From: Dryomyza anilis
Taxonomy: Eukaryota; Arthropoda; Insecta; Diptera; Dryomyzidae
Assembly (NCBI GenBank): GCA_951804985.1
Contig: OX638130.1
Location: forward strand, 34,513,702 to 34,577,701
Direction: 5' to 3'
Length of the DNA: 64,000 bases
This document shows positions 10,302 through 22,689 of the stretch, piece after piece. The position numbers were made by a program, and so were the translations under genes. Each line of letters opens with the position of its first letter. The first letter of the stretch is position 1. Under the pieces are notes generated by a model. The model was not told the DNA's origin and made no database searches. It worked only from the letters and a program-made list of their open reading frames with translations.

Positions 10302-10870
10302 TATACACAATCGAACGAACAAATACAACGAAATAAATAACTGAACCAACAGTTCATAATGATCATTAAACGCAATGCATAATATTGCAAACAACGTAAA
10401 TAAAGTACGCATACATATTTTTTTTTTTAGAAAATATGTTTTTAAAATCTAAATTAGTGCATGAGGAAATAGCAATGTATTAATTTTAGAAGATGACTAG
10501 CATTAGATCATGTATTAAATGAGAAAGGAATAAAGTACAAAGAAGATTATATTAGATTTTTCGTAAACAAGATTTCAGTACGAATTAGCCAAAGAAATAA
10601 AATATACAAATCATACTATAATTGAGATAGGTCAGTACTTCATTGTCAAGAGCATTTTCAGTGGAAACAAACGACGGAAAGATCATTGCACTTGAAGTAC
10701 AGATAGATAGATGATAGATGAGGTTAAGTTTAGATTTTAAGCATTATGATTTTAACTGTCTTAGAGTGCAGACGTGTTTTCAGTTTAAGATCAAGCTTGT
10801 AAAAATACTTAAAAATAATTAATAATAGTATAAAGGAAGTATTAAATATCCTTGCGTTTTATTTAATAAT
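10302..10870. other. Unassigned sequence downstream of Gypsy relic
   Basis: AT-rich, with no env-like or LTR-like feature I can support. It probably holds the eroded 3' end of the Gypsy relic and the 5' truncation point of the LINE that follows. Confidence 0.35.
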
Positions 10871-10879
10871 AAATGCTAG

Positions 10880-12470
10880 GACAAAAATTGTGAACTTCGA
10901 GGAGAAATTGTCACTGACGGTTTTATCAATAAAAGGCAAGTACAAAAGGAGCCCACAACAGGAGATGATATGCTAAGAAATAAAATGATAACATGGTTAA
11001 TTAAATCGTTCAAGCCCTGCAAATCCGCAGGACCGGAAGATATAATATCATCTATGTTGATACATGATCTTCCAGCAATCGGTACATGGCTACAGGCAAT
11101 CTCCAAAAGTTGTTTTTGTCTGGTATACATACTGCTGAAATGGAAATAAGTTAGAGTGGTATTCAAAGCGGGGAAGACAACGCACTCTACTGCAAATTAC
11201 TATAGGCCAATAAGCCTCTCATCGTTTCTGTTAAAAACGTTGGAGAGATTCCTGACCAAACAGCAGATCACAATTAAATGATAACAACCTATGCAGCTAC
11301 CAACACGCACGCGTACCTTAAGGGCAAATCCGTAAAACAGCACTGCACGAGGTATTTACGACAATTGAAAAGAACCTCCACTACAAGGACTTCACACTAA
11401 CAGCATTTTTGGATATCGAAGAAGCGTTCAACAACGTAAAAACGGAATCCATAAAAATAGCATTAGAGAAAATTTTGGTAAAATGGATCTATAAAATGCT
11501 AAACAACAGAATTATTAATTCACAGTTGTGCATTAGTAAAGCACGGAAAACAATAACTAAGGGTACACCGCAAGGAGAGGTGATATCCCTCCTTCTCTGG
11601 CTCCTGGTAGTTGACGAAATCTTAGGAAAATTGGAAATTTTGAGCTTTCAAAACTTTATGGCTGCACGCACACTCACACTATATAGTATGCTCGATGAAA
11701 ACGCAACACAGAAGAAAGAGTAAAAAAAGCACTATGCACTATCTATTCATGTAAAAACTTTCTGTAAACGATGGGACATGAGACGTAGTATAATCCATTG
11801 GATATACACAGCGATCGTCAGACCCATATTATCGTACGGTTGTATTGTATGATGGAAACCTACAAAAAAAAAACAACATTTCTTAAGGAAATGAAAAAAT
11901 TACAAAGACTGGCATATACCTGTTTTACAGGCGAAATGAAATCCACCCCCCCAAATAGGGATGGAGATCATGCTTAATATTCCGACTTCATAAGGAGTAC
12001 ATCAGCAAAGAACGCGATTCAATTCAGAGAACTCTCATATGGACACACATCTATCCTCGAATACTTCAATATGATCTAACTCCCAAAAACAGACTACATA
12101 AGACTACCACAGATGGTAATAAGTCCAAACTAATCCATCGTAATACCTAGTGCCAACAAGCGATAGCCACTTGTGATCCGGTAGTACTGCAAATAAAAGA
12201 GTCACACAGACTTCCCGATGATTGCAGTGTCTTTCAAGAATAAGTATTCGCTATATATATAGGACAGACCATCCAAACAATGAGGTCATAAAATCGAACA
12301 CAGTACTCAACTGTCGCCGATCAGTCAATCTACTAAGCCAAACCCACGCGATAATCATATGCTGGGTTCCCGGACATAGCAAAATAGAAGGGACCGATAA
12401 GCTACCGCGACAGGGTTTAAATATGGAGCAGTCGTTTATTATTTTTATCGATTTTTTTTACATTTAGAGC
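10880..12470 (+). pseudogene. LOA/I-type LINE ORF2 remnant (RT and RNase H)
   Basis: Broken frames give, in order: FKPCKSAGPEDI (region before RT), YRPISLSSFLLKTLERFLTK, a stretch reading FLDIEEAFNNV with the first RT aspartate, KGTPQGEVISLLLWLLVVDEIL, a gap where the FADD box should be, YTAIVRPILSYG in the thumb region, and an RNase H end SQTHAIIICWVPGHSKIEG. An RNase H domain points to LOA or I groups rather than Jockey. Several frameshifts, stops and deletions make it non-functional. A sister copy is at 19263-20150. Confidence 0.75.
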
Positions 12471-12770
12471 TTCAGAGAAGATCCCACATCCGGTCACTGT
12501 GTCCATCTTTAATTTGTCTGTGTAGACACTAATTTCATGAGGATTTATTACTTTCTTTTGGGCGCATTATTCCCTGACTTGAAAAAACTACATTTACTCT
12601 TTTTAAAGTCAATGTAAGGTGTGATATAGTCTGTGTTCCCGTGGCGTGTGATCTATAGCTACGCTCAATTCTCTATACAAGGCATAAAAAAAAAATAGAA
12701 CCAGGTTCTGGTTCAATCCAGTTCAATCGACTGCTGCCAAGTTTTAACTCAAAACAGTAGTTGACAACAT
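12471..12770 (+). repeat. Putative LINE 3' untranslated tail / dispersed repeat
   Basis: The block starting GAGCTTCAGAGAAGATCCC follows both LINE copies (12468 and 20189) and ends with the GTTCCCGTGGCGTGTGATCT segment also seen at 1545. It is therefore probably part of the LINE's 3' end or a repeat that inserted into the master copy. Confidence 0.6.
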
Positions 12771-13059
12771 TTGCATATTTGACACTACATTTATTGTGTT
12801 TACTACTAAATGTTTATTCCAAAGACAATATGAAACACGTGTAACTCCTTGCTCTATTTAGTAGATTTATCTTTATTTATCCCTAAGTTATGAAATCTTC
12901 GAAACCGAAAAAAGTATAAATTTTCTGCACTGTGTAATTTTATTAAGTTAATTAAATTAAACGCGAATTCATTTGCCGTTGTTAAATGCACTTTTTACAG
13001 CTTAAAATGTGTTTATAATAAATTTTACATTTGTAAATGCTAAAATACATTTAAAATTT

Positions 13060-13660
13060 CAGAGCAAGCACATTGACAATGCGGACGAAGAGTCAAAGCC
13101 TCCCTCACAAGTCACCGTAGGCCCGGATACGGAGAAGAGTTGCTAGTGGACTCAGACGATAACTACAAGACGGTAATCGCTGGATCTGAGTGCATAGGAT
13201 GAAGCAATCCTCACTGATCGAGACTTAGCACTGAAAAAGAAGCACACGCAGGAGGTGAGAAGCTACGTACGGTGGGAGCTTACTAAAGCCCCGCTCCCAT
13301 ATCCGCTGCTTCAAGCACCTGCGAACCAGTCAAAGGACCCTGGAAGGACTCTGGAAGAGCAATAAAGGCCGACGTAATCTTAGTTCAATGACCCTGGATA
13401 ACTCATAACCAGGTTCAAGGGCTCGAAACAATACAATCTGATTCACTCTACAAATGGAGGTAAGATAAGATGCTGTGCAACGCACATCACAACCAGTGGG
13501 GTAGTAAGGACATCAACAAGCGAGGTGAGTCAATTTGTGAATTTCTTATATCCACACACTTTATCTTGGGTAACAAAGGAGACCACTCCACATTTTAAAT
13601 TAGAGTAAGAGAGGAAATCTTTAACGAGCACAAAATCACAGAGGAGTATTTGTATGAAAA
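13060..13660 (+). pseudogene. LINE 5' fragment (ORF1 end / endonuclease start)
   Basis: Frames with stops read SKHIDNADEESKPPSQV, then DVILVQ-PWITHNQVQGLE and CEFLISTHFILGNKGDHSTF. These correspond to the start of an APE-type LINE endonuclease (compare VLIQEPW at 58100) and its GN-G-TF region. It is in the same orientation as the preceding RT fragment but represents the opposite end of such an element, so it is a separate or rearranged copy. Confidence 0.55.
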
Positions 13661-13679
13661 ACCCGGCCAAAAGTCAAAA

Positions 13680-15370
13680 TCTCAAACTTTGTAAAAAATG
13701 TCAAAATTAATTTTCGCGTATAGTACAATATTCAATACATCTAAATACAAAAATCATTGAAATCAGTAATTGTGTGATTTATTTTTTGATATTTTGTTTA
13801 AGCTTTTTTCTACCTCATGTTCAAGTCACTATTTCAGTATTTCATACTTATTTTTTTTGATAAAATCATTATGGATTTGAATATCAATGGTAAGTACTAT
13901 CATACAGAATACTTATTTTGTAATAACAAGTTTTAAAATTGAAATGGTTTCATATTTATGTACTGCATTAATATCTAAAATAAAATATTACGATGTTGAT
14001 TTTGAATTCGTTTTTTGTTTTTATTCCCAACCCGAACAAGTCGAAATTTTTATAAAATCGTAAATTATATATTATTTTAAAGTTGTTATAAAAAATGCAA
14101 ATTGCGCAATGTTGCGCATTCTGAAACATAGGCGTTTTTTTGACAAGAAATGTGATTGATTTATTAATTTTTAATTTAACTTTTTTTTATAAAATTTCAA
14201 AATATATCTAAAATTTAAATAAAAGTAATATTTTATAGAATGAAAGACTGTTCAAAGACAGCGCTGAATGCAAAATTTTTATTTATGGATCAAAAAATAT
14301 ATACATCTGAAACAGACTAGTACTAAGTTCCAATCTTCTTAATACAGTTCAATAATGATATAGAAAAAATAAGCAATCCGTTGTCAAGCGAAACATTAAA
14401 CTACCAATCGCTTTTTATAATCCGATAACCCTGGATTTCTTAGATTGTACAGGGTCTGGTAATGAAGACTCCTTACAAAGTTTGAAATATAATATTTGCA
14501 TGGTTTTGTACGTTTGTGTAAAACATTATTATTCATTTAATTTAAATATGTTTTACATGTTAATTGTTAAAATGGTATGTAAATGCTTGGAAATTGTGCA
14601 ATTATATCTTAATAATGTATTAAATATTAGACATGAATACCATTATTTATCATTGATTTGTTTTAATATGTATTTTGCATTTTTATTATTTTTGTGGGTG
14701 AAGAGCTTTTACCGACCTCAACACTCTAAATTACAAAAAGGCATTTGCTATCAACATTTTTAACACAAATTGGTGGCTGCATACACGCATACAGGTAGAA
14801 GAACGCGTCATTCCACCTTTTTAATTATTTTGACATATGTACCTTTTTTAAAAAATACTGTTTTATAAAGAATGAATTTATTATTATTTCTTATTGCTAA
14901 CATCTGAAGATCCCTTTCGCTGGAGGTGTCGATTTTATTTTGATTTTTTCCGTTGTCTTTTTAAATATTCTTGAAATCCCCGACCCCTCATTATTTTTAA
15001 TTTTTAGTGTGCCGCAGAAGGTCAAGTGGTCAAATTTTAAAATTGAATTTTTATTTGACATTTCAAGAGGAATGGTATACATTATTTTTTTTATTTTTAT
15101 GTGGTGGACGATAAAAATTATTTTAAGCTTTTTGTGGGCGTAAAAGTAGGCGTAACTGTGAGAAAAATGGCCGAATCCACCTTGTAATTTATAACACTCA
15201 ATATTACTTCTATTCGAAGCGATTTGGAACGTAAACATAATTTTGGCCAACTTTTTTAATCAAATACACCACTGTGCGGTGTTGAGTTTTTTTTTTGTTG
15301 ATCTTTTTTGAGCTTTTTTGTTATTCAAAATGTTTTTACATTTTTAGATATTATTTTATCGTTAATATGT
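13680..15370. other. AT-rich DNA without recognised gene
   Basis: Open frames at 14482-14763 and 14897-15250 are AT-biased and show no domain features. No TIRs or tandem repeats stand out by eye. Confidence 0.45.
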
Positions 15371-15384
15371 CAACATCACTAAAA

Positions 15385-15870
15385 TATTGTCATATAATAC
15401 ACAAAAAACTTGTCTGAAATTACCTACTAAAATTGAGGATTTACTAAGGAATTTAGGATCCCATTTCAATCGATGTTACCTCCGGCAGGAAAAATTTTGA
15501 GAATTTCAAGAGTATTTTAAAGTAGACATTCATAGTATACTGTCACCAATTGTCACTCGTAGGCTTTCGGTGAAATCATGTGTTGACAGAATTTTAGAAC
15601 AGTATGATGCATTGAAATCATATTTGTGATTATATGTATTTGAAGATCCATATAAAAAAACTGAATACATGCTTGAAACTTTAGATGAGATATCTACAAA
15701 AATGTATATGGAATTTATGGCAAATGCTTTAAGTTTGTAATTAAATTTCAATACGATTTTTCAAACTTAAAGACCAATGTTATACATATAAGTTAAAGTC
15801 TGAGCAAATGTTATAAACAATTTTATCGAATTATGTAAATATAGAATTTATAAGGGATCAAAAAATACAC
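15385..15870 (+). pseudogene. hAT transposase relic (ZBED/DUF4371-like lineage)
   Basis: One plus-strand frame reads CLKLPTKIEDLLRNLGSHFN, then after a stop EFQEYFKVDIHSILSPIVTR and RLSVKSCVDRILEQYDALKS. It then shifts frame to TEYMLETLDEISTKMYMEFM and an NFNTIFQ-type motif. This succession, with a TRWLS-type motif (here TRRLS) before an RILEQ-DAL helix, is typical of domesticated and transposon hAT proteins close to ZBED5/SCAND3. The two frames, at least two stops and missing ends make it a relic. No flanking TIRs were identified. Confidence 0.6.
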
Positions 15871-15937
15871 AGTGAAAAAAAATACTGTATTTAAGTATGA
15901 AAAGACTTAGAATAGCACCATCCCAAATTGGACTTAT

Positions 15938-16005
15938 ATTAAGTCTGCACAGACTTATATTAAGTCCGTACGTATATTAAGTCCGTAAGTATATTAAGTC
16001 TTTTT
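15938..16005 (+). repeat. Short tandem repeat, about 17 bp
   Basis: ATATTAAGTCCGTACGT-type units recur about four times. Confidence 0.7.
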
Positions 16006-16013
16006 GATACTTA

Positions 16014-16741
16014 CAGCCTGATATTGTATCTCGATAATTTACGAAAGTAGTCACGCACGCCCGTGTGACTGACTTTTTGTATTTTGTAAAGCTCAAAACG
16101 TCTGACGTCACACGGTTTGCGCCGACGTAAAGAAATAATTTGTATTTCATAAAACTTAACCGCACGAATATTGTGTCAAATTAGACGGCAGCTTTTTTGG
16201 CTCCGTTTTCTAAAATTTTCACAAAAAAAAACACTAATTGCACCTAAAAAGGATGCAGAACAATTTCAAATAATTTTTGAATACACCACACATTTCTTTT
16301 CATCCAAAAAATAAGTTTACAAAGCAAATTAGAAAAAAATGCAAAAATGAAGAAAATCACACAAACAAATATTTGACATTTTTCTCAGTACAGCTGTTTT
16401 TTGTTTACTGAAAATCTATGTTTTTCTATTTTTGAACCCCATATCATCGCAAAATTATGAATGGTTTGCGCATTTGCTAAAATAATATAGATTTTAGTAA
16501 TGCCAGATTCAAAAATTTGGTAATTTTGACTAAATTTTTATTTATTTTCGATCAAGTTTGATTGTTGGTAACGCAATATGTTTGGATGTTTACAGCGGTT
16601 TCATAGAACGTAAGAGGGAACAAAGTCAACGTAAGAGCCAACGGGCGGAATGCGTGAAGATATGAAATACAACTTTTTAGACGATGTGAGAGTACTCACA
16701 TGTGAGAGGACTCAGTCACATCGAGATACAATATCTGGCTG
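16014..16741. mobile_element. Non-autonomous DNA transposon with TTA duplication
   Basis: The inverted ends are CAGCCTGATATTGTATCTCG at the left and its near-exact complement ending ATATCTGGCTG at the right. TTA flanks both ends (16011-16013 and 16742-16744), a 3-bp TWA target typical of PIF/Harbinger. Length is 728 bp with no transposase. The right subterminal part has a small hairpin of GTGAGAGTACTCAC type. Confidence 0.65.
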
Positions 16742-16744
16742 TTA

Positions 16745-18372
16745 AATACAGTATTTTGTTTTTTCTGTGTACCAATACAAACTTATTTATAGAAAATAAT
16801 AAGGTTTACATTGGAATATTAAGGTAAGCCAGTTTAATCGAAATTGATGGCGAAAATCTATACTTTTGAAATTATGGAAATTTGCAGAAATTTCTATATA
16901 AAATTAATTACTTCAGATTAAAAAGGTTTAATTTTACAGATAAAATTTTCGAAATTTTAGATATTGTTGATCCCGATATCGCAGTCTTTTAAAATAAAAT
17001 GGTAGGTTTCAATTAAAGCAGATTTCCATTTCTTGTTGTAAATATGCAAGATCTCGATACGGAATGCTCTTCTTAACTTTTATTAAAATTAGTATTGTAT
17101 GCAATTTTAATTGTATTGGTCAAAAATATTTTCTTTTAAAAATTCGATTGGAACAATTTTATTCCCAAATTTAAAAATTGTTATAACTTTACTTTTAATA
17201 CTAAAATGCATCTGTGGAACGAATAATTAGCAGTTTAAATTTGTGCAAAACTGATAAAAGAAATAATTTAATTTGAGATTTTGAGCTAATTGCGAAAATG
17301 GTGGGGGCAACACTGGTATGACCTGCGAAAGCTATTAGTCGATCGTGCGAATTCATGCTGCTTTGTTCTCCAGTCAACCCAGTAGAAATTGTTAAATGTA
17401 AATTTAATGTAAAATAGAATTTTGACTAAACTTTTTTTTTTATCTGAAACTTATTTTGGGGCATTTATTTTAGATAGAATAATAGTAAATTTTGAAATGT
17501 TTGACAATTGCAACAAATCGTTTAAAAATATATCTAGCACTGTTCAAAAAATAATGTTTATGTTGTTTTTTTTATACACTAATTCTTTAAGAGTGTTGTA
17601 ATTAATTCGATGCGTAGAGTTGATGTCGACTGTGCACAGTAGAGCATAGCATTTATTTAATGATTTAAATATGTATATTTTCATTTAATATTGTATACTT
17701 TGTATGTAAACGATTAATGTATATTATAATAAATTTTATTAATTAAAAAACAAATATTAATAACTCACTTGACTCTTTTGCAATAACAATTTTTGTTAAC
17801 TTGTCCAGTTTTATAAACAGAATAAGAACACATAAGATTGGTTTTAATAAAAATAACATGTTTTTCACAAAATACAGTATTTTTGGATAATTCTATGTAA
17901 ATTTCTTTACAAAACAACGAATTATATTTATGTCAGATTTTGTTTTACTTTACTCTCATCGCACTCTCTTTCCTTCAGTGTTGCATAATTTCTTAAGTAA
18001 AATAGGGCAGAAATGTGAAATAAATAAATATTTTAGAATTTAGTTAAGTTTGAGATTTTAATCACTGTAGACACAAACTTTCTATCCTAAAACCTTTTAC
18101 AGAATAATAACAAATAATATTTTTTTTTTGCAAGCGAAAATTATATAAATGTTATGAAAAAATGTATAATTATTTAAAATGATAAATTTTTTATATTTTA
18201 GTAATTTAAAATAACAAACAATATAAATGGGTCCGTTAAGACATTTAAATTTCCCGAAATTTCTACAAATGCAACACTAAAAGACCCGCTCACTTATGCC
18301 CGTAGATACCCCTCGCCTAGCACTCGATTGCTCGTGCAGTCAGCCGCGGGCGGTCTACTATACTAGATAACC
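16745..18372. other. AT-rich DNA without recognised gene
   Basis: No coding signature. A GC-rich patch at 18285-18350 resembles neither a tRNA nor a known terminal repeat. Confidence 0.45.
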
Positions 18373-18374
18373 TA

Positions 18375-19260
18375 TGCGAAATAAAATTGCAACACATTTT
18401 GCAACGCTGTGTAAAAAAAAGTACAAAAGCTGTCAATCTTTTACCGTAATATTTCGATTAGTACATGTTTTGCGAAATTGTTTTATAAGTTTTGACAACA
18501 AATGGAGAAGAACGACTAAAACACATTTGTAACGACTGCAAGCCACAATAATAATTTTTATGAAAATGCTCTACATATTTTACTTTATCATGTATAGGTT
18601 TTTATTCCTTCCAGAAAATGTTTTCCCTGCCATTCATTTCCAGCCAATGTGAAATATGACTGAACTTCCATGATGCAAATAATATAATTTTGAGCGTAGA
18701 ATGTATTTTTGACCAAACTTTTCAATCGAGTTTTTTTGTGTGACTTCTTGGGCTTCAGAAACAGTTGGCTGGTTTGTTCTTTCTGAACTTTTTATGAATT
18801 CTTATTTCATTCAGATACTTTTTAATCGTTTTTCCATTGCAGTGAAACTTTTTTCCAAGGTCCCTATTTGATTTAGCAATGTTACCATCGGTAAGTTTTC
18901 TAAGTCGAGATCTCATTGATGGGTCGCTCAAACTACACTTTTTTCCAGAGCCACATTCGCTTTTTATTTATTTTTCTTATTCTATACCGATCCAGTATTC
19001 TATAAATCACGCAATGCTCAACAAAATGGGAAACAATCTCCGATTTCTTCAAATAGAAAATTATGGTAAAAATTACAAATGTGTTTTCGAAGTTCTACTT
19101 CTTTTCTCATTGCAAAAAAAAATAAACGACCAATCTTAAGAAAAATTATAATCCAATATCACAAAACATGTACTAATCGAAATATTACTGTAAAAGATTG
19201 ACAGCTTTTGTACTTGTTTTATATACAGCGTTTTAAAATTTGTTGCAATTTTATTCTGCA
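18375..19260. mobile_element. Tc1/mariner-type MITE with about 110-bp TIRs
   Basis: The left arm TGCGAAATAAAATTGCAAC (18375 onward) is inverted at the right (ending at 19260), with over 100 bp of good match including TACAAAAGCTGTCAATCTTT. TA flanks both ends (18373-18374 and 19261-19262). The frame at 18879-19139 has no transposase motif. Confidence 0.7.
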
Positions 19261-19262
19261 TA

Positions 19263-20150
19263 CGTTAGTATGCTCGATGATAACGCAACAAATAAGAAAT
19301 AGTAAAAAAAGCACTATGCACTTTCTATTCAAGTAAGAAAGCTTGCGGTAAACGATGGGCCTTGAGACCAAGTATAATCCATTGGATGTACACAGTGATC
19401 GTCAGACCCATATTATCGTACGGTTATATTTTATGGTGGAAACCGACAAATAGAACTACATTTCTTAAGGAAATGAAAAAAGTACAAAGACTGGCATGCA
19501 CCTGTATTACAGACGCAATTAAATCCACCCCCCAAATCGAGATGGATATCATGCTTAATATTCCGCCTGTATACGACTTCATAAGGAGTACAGCAGCAAA
19601 GAACGCGATTCGACTCAGGGAACTCTCATATGAACACACGTCTATCCTCGAAGACTTCAACATGGTCTAACTCCCAACAACAGACTACATAAGACTCACA
19701 GATGGAAATAAGTCCAAACTACTCCATCGTAATACCTAGTAGAGATCAATGGGACGTAAACCCGCCAACAAGCGATAGCCACATGTCATTACTGACGGTT
19801 TTAATGGAAATAGGGATAGGATCCGGTGTTTTCTGCGAAGCACTGCAAATTAAAGAGTCACACAGACTTCCCGATGATTGCAGTGTCTTTCAAGCATAAA
19901 TATTCGCTATAGCAGCACAGACCATCCAAACAACGAACATGGATCCATCGGAGATTACAATCTTTGTGGATAGTCAAGCAGCCATCCTATCACTAGACAA
20001 TGAGGTCATAAAATCGAACACAGTACTCAACTGTCGCCGATCACTCATCTATTAAGCCAAACCCACACGATAATCATATGCTGGGTTCCTGGGCATAGCA
20101 ATATAGAAGGGACCGATAAGCTACCGCGACAGGGTTTAAATATGGAGCAG
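19263..20150 (+). pseudogene. LOA/I-type LINE remnant (RT thumb and RNase H), second copy
   Basis: The 102-codon frame at 19362-19670 reads MYTVIVRPILSYGYILWW and CTCITDAIKSTPQIEMDIML, the region after the RT catalytic box. RNase H follows in other frames (GSGVFCEALQIKESHRLPDD, then IFVDSQAAILSLDNEVIKSN with a catalytic aspartate). It is closely related to 11780-12470, but this copy keeps more RNase H. The 5' end is truncated next to the TA-flanked MITE. Stops and frameshifts show it is dead. Confidence 0.75.
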
Positions 20151-20720
20151 TCGTTTATTATTTTTATCGATTTTTTTTTTACATTTAGAGCTTCACAGAA
20201 GATCCCACATCTGGTCACTGTGTCCATCTCGAATCCGTCTGTGTAGACACTTATTTCATGATGATTTATTACTTTCGTTTGGGCGCATTATTCCCTGACT
20301 GGAAAAAAAAAACATTTATTATTTTCAAAGTCAATGTAAAGTGTGATATAGTCCGTTATTAGCTGTGTTTTCATTTAGGGCTTCACAGAAGATCCTACAT
20401 CCGGTCTCTGTGTCCATCTTGAATCTGTCTGTGAAGACACTTATTTTATGATGATTTATTACTTTCTTTTGGGAGCATTACCCTGACTGGAAAAACTACA
20501 TTTATTCTTTTCAAAGTCAATGATAGGTGTTATATAGTCGGTTTAAGCTGTGTTCCCGTAGCGTGTGATCTAGAGCTACGTTCTATTTTCTATACAAAAC
20601 ATAAAAAAAGAAGTAGAACCAGATCAATTGCTGGTTCAACCCAGTTCAATCGAATGCTGCCAAGTTGTATCTCAAAACAATAGTTGGCAACATTTTCATA
20701 TTTGACACAACTGAAATTAT
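20151..20720 (+). repeat. LINE tail with internal 189-bp tandem duplication
   Basis: The block beginning GCTTCACAGAAGATCC occurs at 20190 and again at 20379, each with the TTTATTACTTTC and TTCAAAGTCAATG landmarks. The homologous tail at 12468 has one unit. The common GTTCCCGT-GCGTGTGATCT segment follows. Confidence 0.75.
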
Positions 20721-21175
20721 TTGGAACCCCGGCATATACTTGCCTGGCTTGGGGGCATCCGTGTCTTTTATATCGGAGGCAGTTTGACCTCATAGGCACA
20801 AGAAGATTTTATAGTTTCAACATCGCGCATCTTTACTTTAATGCGAATTTGTGAAATTTAAAATTATAAATGGCCACAAGTTAAATGGAAAAGGAGTGAG
20901 CATTGAAATAAAATTGTAAAATGTCTGACCAATTTTGTGTTTTGATTTTATTTGAAGATAATTAGGACCATTATACGCCTCATAAAGAGCACCACTTCAC
21001 AATTTATGTTTTTGCACCGCACGGTAAAGTGCAGTTCATATGACCATTTGAAGATTAATTCACTTAAAAATGAAATGAGTTCCTAAAAAACTGCAACAAA
21101 CGAATGTATGTTTGTTGCAGCTTTGCATCCACATATAATAAAATTATTTTATTTCAAATTCGGATTTCTTCGGTC
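20721..21175. other. Non-coding DNA, no feature recognised
   Basis: No TIRs, coding signature or tandem repeat were seen in this 450-bp stretch. Confidence 0.4.
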
Positions 21176-21745
21176 ACTTCAAATACAAAGAAAACTAACC
21201 ACGCGACAGCGGATGACATTGGTTTGTTGCCTGAGAAAGTCGCAGTGCTGCTTTTTGATACAAACCCCTTAATAAAGATGTTTATTGGTAGGATGTCTGT
21301 GGGGTTCTTAGTGCTTTTGTTATTCTTATAAAAGCTATTCTATGAAGTTTTTCAAGGGCTGCCCACCATACTAGGCTGCCATAGCTCAGTATATGGCGTA
21401 CGATGGCCGTGTACATCCAGTGTATTAGTCTTGGCTGAAGGCCCCAATAAGTCCCAATTACCCTTTAAAAGGAATTTAACGTGGTATATGCTTTCACGTA
21501 CCTTTTATGTATGTTAAGTTTTCAGTTTAGTCCAAAACCACACCTAACCAAAACCACGCCTATTAACTTATCTCTTTTTGATAGGTTAATCATAGTCCCC
21601 TGCTCTAGTGCGGGAAGCCTAAATAGAGGTAGTTTTCTTCTTTTTGTAAACAGATTAAGTTCCGTTTTAAATGGGTTTATATTTAACACATATGACTTTG
21701 CTCATTTTGTCAGTTGTTTTATCGAAGTTTCTGTATAGATGTATG
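21176..21745 (-). pseudogene. LOA/I-type LINE remnant on the minus strand
   Basis: The minus-strand translation gives NPFKTELNLFTKRRKLPLF, an LNWKLN motif, YWGLQPRLIHWMYTAIV and then RHILSYGSLVWWAALEKLHR. This matches the RT-thumb region of the plus-strand LINE at 58440-58860. It has at least two stops or frameshifts. No other part of the element lies beside it, so it is a short fragment. Confidence 0.65.
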
Positions 21746-22019
21746 TCATATTTAAAAAAAACTAATAAAAAAAAACTATTTAAAAATCAAGCTTTTAAAT
21801 AAATCTGTACTAAAAAATTAAAAATAAATTTAAAAATATATTTATAGTAGTTATGTATATTTATAATGAATACATATTAATATTCGAAATAAATTAAATT
21901 TAATTTTTACAAGCTTTTATTTAACTTCACTTGTTTGTACCTTTGTTCGTTTGTTCGTTTGTTAGTATGTCGGGCACAAAAATATCAAATTTTACATACT
22001 TCCCTACATCCGATCGAGT

Positions 22020-22410
22020 TGAAACTTGGAACACATATAGTATTCGATAAGGCACATATAAAAATAAATTTTAAAGTTCGAATTTTGACCGATAGGGGGC
22101 GCTAAAACTATTTTTAGACCGTGTGAGGTCTGTTCTTTACCTAGAATGTTGAAATTTAGAAAATGTATAGTTTTAGACACGGGGAAAAATATGGCAAACT
22201 CAGAACTTTGAATTTTGTCCGCTAGGGGGCGCATTTGCTATTAATGGACCCTCTAAAGTGCGTTCTTCACCTAGAAAATTGAAATTTAAAACATGTATAG
22301 TATTGGCAACGGGTAAAAATTTGGCAAACTTAGAACTTCGAATTTTCTCCGCTAGAGGTCACATTAATTATTAATGGACCCTCTGAAATCCGATCTTCAC
22401 CTAGAAAGAT
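22020..22410 (+). repeat. Degenerate tandem repeat, about 129-bp period
   Basis: ACCTAGAA landmarks at about 22141, 22270 and 22399, and CGCTAGGGGG-type landmarks between them, show three diverged units. The inverted counterpart at 36955-37171 has two. Confidence 0.7.
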
Positions 22411-22689
22411 CAAATGCTTTTAATATAATAAATAAAACTGCTCATCCGATTTTCTTGAAATTTTTACCACAGATGCGGTATGATTTGGAAGAAATGATAG
22501 GATATATATGGGCGGCAGTTTCACCAGCTACGAACATGAAACAAAAAACTCAAATACAAAAAAAAACATTAAAAGTAAAAACACAAAAGCAAAAGCACAA
22601 AACAAAAGCAAAAATACAAAAATAAAATCAATAACATAAAATTAAAAACCAAACTAAAGGAAAAACAAAAAAAGGAAAGATAAAGAAAA

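Larger units (their letters stand above)
6755..10310 (+). mobile_element. Decayed Ty3/Gypsy retrotransposon (pol only)
   Basis: Reverse transcriptase, RNase H and integrase remnants lie in the expected order on the plus strand, broken by frameshifts, stops and deletions. No gag, protease or LTR was recognised. The pol is interrupted at 8116-9664 by a long-TIR transposon. Its sequence differs from Gypsy copies A and C, so it is another and clearly older family. Confidence 0.8.

Noticed and set aside
10302..10870. An env gene after the first Gypsy relic
   Set aside because: No signal peptide, cleavage site or cysteine pattern was found in any frame, and only very short open stretches exist.
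18285..18350. A structured RNA or tRNA in the GC-rich patch
   Set aside because: The terminal bases pair weakly and no B box or complete cloverleaf can be drawn.
18879..19139. Transposase frame inside the TA-flanked MITE
   Set aside because: The 86-codon frame has no DDE or helix-turn-helix features and looks like random AT-rich sequence.
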